Assembly: GCA_016713725.1 (NCBI GenBank)
Contig: JADJOO010000018.1
Span: forward strand, 62,001 to 126,000
Direction: 5' to 3'
Origin: Pseudomonadota bacterium
GTDB lineage: Bacteria; Pseudomonadota; Gammaproteobacteria; Steroidobacterales; Steroidobacteraceae
Length of the DNA: 64,000 nt
In this document: positions 56,981 to 64,000 of the stretch, in pieces
Layout: each line of letters begins with the position of its first letter
Position numbering within the stretch: position 1 is the stretch's first letter
The notes under the pieces: generated by a model
Seen by the model: the letters and a program-made list of their open reading frames with translations, nothing else
Told to the model about the DNA's origin: nothing
Databases searched by the model: none
Made by a program: the position numbers and the translations under genes

Positions 56981-58963
56981 TTAGAACAGCTCCAGCGGAT
57001 CGACATCGAGCGCCCAGCGCACCTTGCGTGCGCCCGGCGCTTCTTCCAGCAGCGGCACCCAGCGTGCCAGCAGCCGCTGCAACGGTGAATGCGTCGCCGC
57101 GTGCAGCATCAGCTGCGCGCGGTAATGCCCTGCGCGGCGCTCCATCGGCGCAGCCGCCGGCCCAAGCACCTCCACGCCGGCAACGTCGCACGTCGCGACC
57201 AGTTCTTTCGCGTGCTCGAGAAATGCGAGCGGCGCCTCGCGTCCCGGCGCTTCGGCACGCAACACGGCGACGCGGGCGAACGGCGGCCAATGCGCCTGCT
57301 CGCGCTCGACGAGTGCGGCCGCAGCGAATGCGTCGTAGCCGCCGTGCACCAGTTGCTGCAGCAACGGATGCTCCGGGTACTCCGTCTGGATCAGCACTTC
57401 GCCGGGTTTCTCGGCGCGTCCTGCGCGTCCCGACACCTGCACGATGGTTTGCGCGAGTCGCTCGGCCGCGCGGAAGTCCGTGCCGAACAGGCCCTGGTCC
57501 GCGTTCAGCACGACCACCAGCGTGACCAGCGGGAAATGGTGGCCCTTCGTCAGCATCTGCGTGCCGACCAGCAGTCGCACCTCGCCGCTGTGAACGCGCT
57601 CGAGTGTTGCCTCGAGCGAGCCGCGTTTGCGCACGGCATCGCGGTCGATACGTGCCAGCGAAATCGCGGGGAAGAAATCGGTCAGCGTCTCCTCGATGCG
57701 CTCAGTGCCCTGTCCCACGGGCTTCACCGCCTCGCCGCAATCGGGGCAGATCACGGGGATGGGCAGGTGAGTGCCGCAGTGGTGGCAATCCAGCGAACGT
57801 TCGCGTTGATGCACGGTCAGTCGCGCGTCGCAGCGTGGGCACGGCGCGACCCAGCCGCAGCCGGGGCAGAACAGCGTCGGCGCGTAGCCACGGCGGTTCA
57901 GGTAGATCAGCACCTGGCCGCCCGCATCGAGGTGGCGGCGGATGGTCAGCAGCGTTGGCGTCGCAAAGCCCTGCGTGTCGGCATGCGCGCGCAAGTCGAT
58001 CAGGTGCAGGCTCGGTGGTCTGGCGCCTGCTGTTCGATTGGGCAGGGTGAGGCGTTGCGCGCGTCCCGCGCGGATGCGCTCCAGGCTTTCAAGCGACGGA
58101 GTCGCCGAGCCCAGCACGATGGGAATGCCGTGACGCTGCGCCCGGGCCAGCGCCAGGTCGCGCGCGGAATAACGGAAGCCATCCTGCTGTTTGTACGACG
58201 CGTCGTGCTCTTCGTCGATCACGATCAGCCCGGGGCGCGCGAGCGGTGCGAAGATGGCCGACCGCGTGCCGATCACCACCGGCGCCGAACCCGCCCGAGC
58301 CGCGCGCCAGGCCTGCAGCCGATCGGTGTCGGTGAGTCCTGAATGCAGTACCGCGAGCGGTCCGGGGAATCGTGCCGCGAAACGTGCGACGAGTTGCGGC
58401 GTGAGCGAGATCTCCGGCACCAGTACCAGTGCCTGTTCGCCGCGTGCGACCACTTCGGCAATCGCGCGCAGGTAGACCTCGGTCTTGCCGCTGCCGGTCA
58501 CGCCGTGCAGCACGAAAGGCGCAAAGCGCCCGTGGGCGGCGACGATCGCGCTGACCGCCGCGGCCTGTTCCGGCGTCAATTCCGGGCCCAGTTCGCGTGC
58601 GACGGAGCACGTCATCGTTCCGGTTGCGACGACGTCCTCACGCACACTCGGGAGCGCGGCGGCGATGACTTCGCCGGGCGGGTGGCGGTAGTACTCCGCT
58701 GACCAGCGCAGCAGGTCGAGCAGGATCGCGTCGATCACCGGAACCTCGTCGATGAGCGCGAGCGCGCTCTTCAGGCGCGCTTCCGGGACGTCCGACCGGC
58801 TGCGCAATTCGACGATGACGCCGACCGCCTTGCGCCTCCCGAACGGCACCCAAACCCGTTGGCCCGGTTGAAGTTTTTCGGGGTCGGGAGACGGCGGCGC
58901 CCGGTAGTCGAACAACCGCCGCAGGGGGGCGTCGATTGCCACGCCCAGGATCGGGCCGGTCAT
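56981..58963 (-). CDS. priA: Primosomal replication-restart helicase PriA, short form
   Basis: The protein has 660 residues, about 70 less than E. coli PriA. The 3'-end-binding domain (LRRLFDYRAPP, GQRVWVPFGRRK) runs to about residue 105. Then only about 22 residues lead to the helicase core (LTPEQAAAVSAI; Walker A GVTGSGKTE; IDEEHDASYK). The winged-helix domain normally in between is missing. All eight zinc Cys are present (CPGCGWVAPCPRC, CHHCG, CPDCG), as is the core to KVRWALDVDPLELF. It reloads DnaB at stalled forks. The ATG at 58963 fits the family start. Confidence 0.92.
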   Translation of the reverse strand: MTGPILGVAIDAPLRRLFDYRAPPSPDPEKLQPGQRVWVPFGRRKAVGVIVELRSRSDVPEARLKSALALIDEVPVIDAILLDLLRWSAEYYRHPPGEVIAAALPSVREDVVATGTMTCSVARELGPELTPEQAAAVSAIVAAHGRFAPFVLHGVTGSGKTEVYLRAIAEVVARGEQALVLVPEISLTPQLVARFAARFPGPLAVLHSGLTDTDRLQAWRAARAGSAPVVIGTRSAIFAPLARPGLIVIDEEHDASYKQQDGFRYSARDLALARAQRHGIPIVLGSATPSLESLERIRAGRAQRLTLPNRTAGARPPSLHLIDLRAHADTQGFATPTLLTIRRHLDAGGQVLIYLNRRGYAPTLFCPGCGWVAPCPRCDARLTVHQRERSLDCHHCGTHLPIPVICPDCGEAVKPVGQGTERIEETLTDFFPAISLARIDRDAVRKRGSLEATLERVHSGEVRLLVGTQMLTKGHHFPLVTLVVVLNADQGLFGTDFRAAERLAQTIVQVSGRAGRAEKPGEVLIQTEYPEHPLLQQLVHGGYDAFAAAALVEREQAHWPPFARVAVLRAEAPGREAPLAFLEHAKELVATCDVAGVEVLGPAAAPMERRAGHYRAQLMLHAATHSPLQRLLARWVPLLEEAPGARKVRWALDVDPLELF

Positions 58964-58982
58964 GGGTCGCGGTCCCGCGCAG

Positions 58983-59126
58983 TTGTCCACAGGACCTGTG
59001 GAAAACTCTGTGGATCAATGGCGTGAATGGCGCTCAGGGTGCTGGTTCTGCCGAGGAGCTCTACGCCCTGGGCCAAAAAAACCGCCGCCGCAAAAAAAAT
59101 CATATAATTCAATGGGTTGTGGAGAA
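58983..59126. promoter_or_regulatory. Cluster of DnaA-box-like 9-mers with AT-rich patch
   Basis: Four 9-mers differ by one base from TTATCCACA: TTGTCCACA (58983-58991), TGTGGAAAA (58997-59005, reverse), TGTGGATCA (59009-59017, reverse) and TGTGGAGAA (59118-59126, reverse). Between the third and fourth is an A-rich stretch with a perfect TATAAT at 59103-59108, a likely -10 element for the sigma-factor operon. No dnaA, dnaN or gidA gene is near. The remaining bases to 59272 hold no other recognisable signal. Confidence 0.5.
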
Positions 59127-59272
59127 ATGCCACAGCTGTTCGCAGCCCTGCCGCACAATCCGTCGACCCGGCGCACCTGTCCGTCGGCAGCTGCGCCCGG
59201 GAAGTGCACATCTTTTTGCAGTGCGCCACGTCAACCAATTGTTCCGCAAGGCGTTGTTTGAACAGGACGATG

Positions 59273-59932
59273 ATGGAACCGCGGGGAGCGCGAGTCTACG
59301 GCATGCAAGGCTTTACTAGTCTCGGGGCAGGTGCCGGTCGTGCGGCGGACACCGCATTGCGCGAATTCGGGGAGGATCGACTGGACGCAAAGCAGGTACG
59401 CGAGCTTGACCGATTCCTGGCCGGCGTTGAGCGCCGCGCCTTCCGGATCGCGCAGTTTGCGCTTCGCGACATCGACGACGCCCACGACGTAGTGCAGGTC
59501 GCGATGCTGCGCCTAGCGCAGAGCTATGAGTCGCGTCCCGCCACAGAGTGGCAGCCGCTGTTCTATCGCATCCTCTACAACGGCATCCGCGACCTGCAAC
59601 GGCGCCATGGGGTGCGGCGACGGTTCTTCGGCCTGCTGCCCGGCGCGGCCCGCCAGGATGAGGACGGTGGCGAGGACCCGCTCGAACGGGTGCCGGATTC
59701 CGCGCCTGGGCCCCTGCAACTGCTCGCCACGGACGAAGCGATGCGGCATCTGGACGATGCCCTGCGCCGTTTGCCGGCGCGACAGCTCGAGGCGTTCTCG
59801 TTGCGCTGCCTGGAGGGTCTCGACGTGGCGGCGACGGCCGCCGCGATGGACTGCAGCGAAGGCAGCGTGAAGACACACTATTTCCGCGCGCTGCAGGCGT
59901 TGCGCGCGGAACTTGCCGAGGTATGCACATGA
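59273..59932 (+). CDS. ECF-type RNA polymerase sigma factor
   Basis: The protein has 219 residues. The sigma2 region (FALRDIDDAHDVVQVAMLRL) with the DA(E/H)DVVQ motif and the sigma4 HTH (LPARQLEAFSLRCLEGLDVAATAAAMDCSEGSVKTHYFRA) are clear. Two adjacent ATGs exist; the second (59273) has AGGA at the proper distance. The next gene overlaps by four bases and encodes a DUF3619 membrane protein, the position of an anti-sigma factor. Its regulon is unknown. Confidence 0.9.
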   Translation: MEPRGARVYGMQGFTSLGAGAGRAADTALREFGEDRLDAKQVRELDRFLAGVERRAFRIAQFALRDIDDAHDVVQVAMLRLAQSYESRPATEWQPLFYRILYNGIRDLQRRHGVRRRFFGLLPGAARQDEDGGEDPLERVPDSAPGPLQLLATDEAMRHLDDALRRLPARQLEAFSLRCLEGLDVAATAAAMDCSEGSVKTHYFRALQALRAELAEVCT

Positions 59933-60339
59933 GAGAGCCACCCGACGACCGTGACGATGCCGAGCTGGAGCGGCAGGTGCGGAACGTGTTCAAGGCCAGC
60001 GTCGACGACCTCGATGCGGCCACGCTCTCGCGTCTGCACCGGTCGCGGCAGCAGGCACTCGACGCGACTGCAGGTCGCAAGCGCACCGGATGGCAATGGA
60101 CGGTCTGGGTGCCCGTCGGTGCGCTCGCTGCCAGTGTGCTGGCCGCGGTGCTGTTGCTGCGCTCGCCGTCCGAGACGGGTGCACCCGTGCCGGTCGCTGT
60201 GACCCCGACGAATGCCGACGTCCGGCAGGATCCACTCGAACTGCTCACGGCAGGCGAGGACCTCGATCTCGCGACCGAGGCGGATCTCGAGTTCTATGAC
60301 TGGGTCGAACTCGAAACGGCTGACAATGGGGTGGGCTGA
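59929..60339 (+). CDS. DUF3619-like single-pass membrane protein, possible anti-sigma factor
   Basis: The protein has 136 residues. The N-terminal helical cytoplasmic part (DAELERQVRNVFKASVDDLD, TLSRLHRSRQQAL) is followed by one transmembrane helix (about 56-76, WQWTVWVPVGALAASVLAAVLLL). A short acidic periplasmic tail follows (FYDWVELE). It overlaps the sigma gene (ATGA). DUF3619 proteins are always next to such sigma factors; an anti-sigma role is inferred from position and topology. Confidence 0.8.
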   Translation: MREPPDDRDDAELERQVRNVFKASVDDLDAATLSRLHRSRQQALDATAGRKRTGWQWTVWVPVGALAASVLAAVLLLRSPSETGAPVPVAVTPTNADVRQDPLELLTAGEDLDLATEADLEFYDWVELETADNGVG

Positions 60340-60340
60340 C

Positions 60341-60920
60341 ATGGCCAGACGCAACCCTTCGCGATCCGGCCAGGGCCTGTTGCTCGCCGTGTTGTTCGCC
60401 ACGGCGTGGCTCTGTGCCGCACCGGCAGTCGCCGACGACGAGACGTCGTCCAGGAGGTCGCAGCCGGCACCCGGTGTGCCGTGGACCCAGCTCACGCCGG
60501 AGCAGCAGAAGATGCTGGAAGCGTATCGCGAGCGCTGGAGTTCCATTCCGCCGGAACGGCAGCAGGCAATCGCGCGCAGTGCGGATCGCTGGCAGCAGAT
60601 GTCGCCTGAGCAACAGCAGCAGGCGGAACAGCGGTTGCAGCAGTGGCAGAGCCTGCCGCCGGAGGGAGCGGAAGAAGGTGCGTCAGCGGTACGACCAGTT
60701 TCGCGACCTGCCAGCGGAAGACCAGCAGCGGTTGCGCGAGGGGTACAACAAATACCAGTCGTTGCCACCCGAGCAACGCGAACAACTGCGTGAGCGCTGG
60801 CAGGACATGACGCCAGAGCAGCGGCAGAAGCTGCAGGAGCGCTGGAAAAAAGCGACGCCGGAACAGCGCGAGAAGATGCGCAAGCGCAAGGACGAGCGGC
60901 AGGAACGTGACGAGACCTGA
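60341..60920 (+). CDS. Secreted DUF3106 protein, one frameshift
   Basis: A signal peptide (cleavage near AVA-DD) is followed by Gln/Glu/Arg-rich helical repeats (LTPEQQKMLEAYRERWSSIPPERQ, LPPEQREQLRERW, MTPEQRQKLQERW). The frame changes at 60664-60666, where one extra G in GAGGGAG separates QSLPPE from ERKKVRQRYDQF. Without it the protein is 192 residues and the repeat continues smoothly. DUF3106 proteins are predicted periplasmic and of unknown function. It is the third gene of the sigma/DUF3619 operon, one base after the second. Confidence 0.82.
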
Positions 60921-60992
60921 GGGCTGCGTCAGCGGCGTTCAGCGGCGTCCACCGCGGACCCAGCACCGCACGTCCGCCCGGCAACCCGTGAT

Positions 60993-62881
60993 TCATAACG
61001 CGACGGTTGTCGTTGCCTTCGCCTTGACCTGCACGGGCAGCGCCTTGCCCGACCGGCCCTTGAGCCGGACGGTGTAGTTACCGGGCATCGCGCTGAGCGG
61101 CGCAGCGTCGCCCGCGAGTCCTTGCGCGACCACCTGCCCCTTGCCGTCGACGAGTTCCACTGCAGGCTGCAGCGCTTGCGTAAGTGCCTGGTCGAGGCTC
61201 GAGGCATCGCGCGCATCGAAATAGAGCCCGCCGCCCGCATCCGACCAGTGCCGGAATGTCGCGGCGAGCTTCTGGTCGTCGATCGCGAAACCGACAACGT
61301 TCACGCGCACGGCCGCACCGGACTTCCTCAGCTTCTCGATCGCGGCCGCCGGATCTCCGCCGCAGGTTTCCTCGCCGTCCGTCAGCAGTATGACGAGCTG
61401 CTCGCCGCGGGCGCCCCGCAGGTCCTCCGCCACTTTGTCGAGCGATGCACCGATCGGCGTCTTCGCGCCATTCTTCGCGTCAAGCTTGGCGATGCGCGCA
61501 GCGACGGCGGCAGCGTTGAGCGGTGAGAGCGCAATGTCGAGATCTGTCTGGCAGGAATCCACCTCGCGACCGAACACCCTTAACGCAAACGGCGTACCGG
61601 CGGGTATGCCGGAATTGGTGAGGTGGGTGAGTGTCCTCTTTGCGATGTCGATGCGCCGCTCCTTGCCGATCTTCTGCAGCATGCTGCCCGATGCGTCCAG
61701 GATGATCTCGACTGCATTTCCGGCGGCCGGGCCCTGGGCAACGGTAACCGCGACAAAGCCCGGCTCCAGCTTCCCGGGCGTGATGCGAATCGCCGCCCGC
61801 GCAAGCGTGGCATGGGACTGCCCTGTCGAGTACCGCAACTCGTAATCGCCCGGCGCGAGCGGCGCGAGGACCATGGCCGGGTTGCCCTGGGCCGTGTAGC
61901 GGTAATTGCCGCTCTCGCCCTCCCTCGCGCCCTGCGCCAGCACGGTGACATAGTCGTTGACGTTGTCCGGTCCCTGCCACTTGACGGGAATAGTGGCGCC
62001 CGCAACGGCCTCGGCGGGTCCCTCGATCGAGGCACTGATCGGCGTCACCTTGACCGTCGCACGGCCAAGTGTGGCGTAGGACTGCGCCATGAGGTAGCGC
62101 AGTTCATAGTCGCCCGGCTCATCGGGCGCGGTGAGCTGCAACGGACTGCCCTTGGACGTGTAGGCGTAGCGCTCGTACCGCTTCTCCGGGGTCCCGGCTT
62201 TCACCAGAGTCACGAAGTCGCGCGCATTGTTGGGCCCGGTCCACGCGACCGCGAACTTCGCGCCGGCAGCCACTTGCGAGGGTGCCGAGACGGTCGCCGT
62301 GACGCCGCTCACGTTGATGCGGCGCGCGCCGATCACCGTGTTCTTTTCGCCAAGGAAGTACCGCAGCTCATACTCGCCGGCTTCATCCGGCGCCGTCAGC
62401 GACGCCGGATTGCCAGCCTTCGTGTAGACGTAGCTGACGTACGGCCGCGCAGCATTGCCGATCCCGACGTAGTCGCGCGGGCTGTCTGGCCCCGACCACT
62501 TCACCGGAACTTCACGCCTGCCGACACCTGCTCAGGAGCCTCGATCGTCGCCGGACGGCCTCGATGCGGATCGGCCGCCGCGAGCGTTGGGTACGGCGCA
62601 TCCGCGCCGAGCACGCGCACCTCGTAGTCGCCCGGCTTCGCAGGCGCGGTCAGCCTGAACGTGCCGGGATTGCGGACGTACTGGTAGGCGCCGTAGCTCC
62701 CTTCGCGGTCGACCTTCGGAACGATCGTGACGAAGTCCCGGGGATTGCCGCTCCCGTTGACGGTGACGGCCACCTCGGAGCCGACACCCGCGCTGGCTGG
62801 CGCGTCGACCGTCGTCGCGGCGAGGGCGCCGGAAATCCACGCCATTGAAAGCATCAGCAGGACCAGGTGTCTCGCGGCCAT
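60993..62881 (-). CDS. Exported von Willebrand A-domain protein with repeated beta domains, frameshifted
   Basis: Start MAARHLVLLMLSM at 62881 with a signal peptide (cleavage near LAA-TT). Four repeats of about 95 residues follow, each with RDFVT/DYVT, a Tyr-rich strand and APxxPGDYELRY. Then comes a VWA domain with the MIDAS residues (LDASGS, TPIG, LTDGEE) and a C-terminal beta domain (GNYTVRLKGRSGK). A missing base near 62506 joins the two frames. A compensating pair (extra at 62573, missing at 62553) restores AAIRIEAVPATIEAP. The full length is about 629 residues. The likely role is binding or protease-linked function at the cell surface. Confidence 0.8.
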
Positions 62882-63481
<600 letters not shown>

Positions 63482-64000
63482 GACCAGCACCTCGTCGAGC
63501 ATCTTCTTCGCGTCGCCGAACAGCATCCGGTTGTTCTCCTTGTAGAACAGCGGATTGTCGACGCCGGCGTAGCCCGAGGCCATCGAGCGCTTCATCACGA
63601 TCGACGTCTTCGACTTCCACACCTGCAGCACCGGCATGCCCGCGATCGGGCTCGTCGGATCGTCTTCGGCCGCGGGGTTCACGATGTCGTTGGCGCCGAT
63701 CACCATCGAGACATCCGTGGTGGGGAAGTCGTCGTTCAGTTCGTCCATCTCGAACACGATGTCGTAGGGCACCTTGGCCTCGGCCAGCAGCACGTTCATG
63801 TGTCCCGGCATGCGGCCCGCGACCGGATGGATCGCGAAGCGCACGTTCACGCCCTTCTCGCGCAGCAGCTTCGTGATTTCGTACACGGTGTGCTGCGCCT
63901 GGGCGACGGCCATGCCGTAGCCCGGCACGATGATCACGTTCTTCGCGTCGCGCAGCAGCTCTGCGGTCTCGGCGGCACTGATGGCCGTCACTTCACCGGC
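63482..64000 (-). CDS. pntB: NAD(P) transhydrogenase beta subunit, C-terminal part (both ends incomplete)
   Basis: The minus-strand frame reads in from the right edge: VIIVPGYGMAVAQAQH, PVAGRMPGHMNVLLAEA, VPYDIVFEMDELN, VIGANDIVNPAA, SMASGYAGVDNPLF and MLFGDAKKMLDEVL. This is the NADP(H)-binding domain III of PntB. The enzyme couples the proton gradient to NADPH formation from NADH. The protein should end within a few residues of LDEVL, but the frame runs on into G/C-homopolymer sequence and loses its stop. The N-terminal part is beyond the window. Confidence 0.92.

Noticed and set aside
60341..60920. DUF3106 protein as two separate short genes
   Set aside because: The Glu/Gln/Arg repeat runs unbroken across the frame change when one G is removed at 60664-60666, so it is a single gene.

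Overview
The window is GC-rich, gene-dense DNA from a proteobacterium, most likely a gammaproteobacterium of the Steroidobacterales/Nevskiales/Xanthomonadales type. That placement is inference: it rests on codon use and gene families (ComM, CysB, OxyR with Cys199/Cys208, ArgS, PriA, YajQ, an ECF sigma factor with DUF3619 and DUF3106, archaic Csu-type pili). No rRNA, tRNA, CRISPR array, prophage or insertion sequence was seen. The sequence has many single-base frameshifts in short G/C runs and one 76-base poly-C run near the right end, so it looks like an unpolished or metagenome-derived contig. Split reading frames should be read with that in mind.

Layout. 1-3.8 kb: tail of a fatty acyl-CoA reductase-like SDR protein, a small membrane protein, a GFA-family protein, a decayed LuxR regulator, a lipid kinase and a DUF4124 protein. 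3.9-8.6 kb (minus): an FAD/Fe-S oxidoreductase with korA and korB, a ferredoxin-linked 2-oxoacid oxidoreductase unit. 8.7-13.4 kb: an archaic chaperone-usher pilus locus with a CRP-like site. 13.6-16.6 kb: a very large lipase-like/CHAT protease-like fusion protein. 16.7-20.1 kb: pcuC-like copper chaperone, oxyR, a Nudix hydrolase, a D-2-hydroxyacid dehydrogenase and a GIY-YIG protein. 20.2-25.3 kb: complete hoxFUYHW operon for a bidirectional NAD-linked [NiFe] hydrogenase.

25.3-36.6 kb: DUF3011 protein, acyl desaturase, a second GFA protein coupled to an alpha/beta hydrolase, a Fur-box-linked TonB receptor with four frameshifts, YajQ, a TlpA-like lipoprotein, a DUF2780 protein and a HerA-like ATPase. 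36.8-43.1 kb: a sulfate ABC transporter operon whose ATPase carries an extra universal-stress-protein-like domain and which continues into a sensor kinase and response regulator. 43.2-48 kb: exonuclease, PhnA-like protein, YtcJ-like amidohydrolase and an ABC exporter. 48-52.7 kb (minus): two sulfate-binding proteins, an OprP/OprO-like porin and cysB. These complete the sulfate system. 52.8-60.9 kb: comM, a SPOR protein, argS, a short priA lacking its winged-helix region, a cluster of DnaA-box-like sequences, and a sigma/DUF3619/DUF3106 operon. 61-64 kb: a VWA protein with repeated beta domains, an unreliable G/C-homopolymer stretch, and the end of pntB.

The themes are redox balance (KorAB, Hox, PntB, OxyR) and sulfur acquisition (two separate sulfate clusters plus CysB). 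The least explained parts are the lipase-CHAT fusion, the ATPase-USP fusion with its two-component system, and a family of G-rich intergenic repeats of G-quadruplex type.
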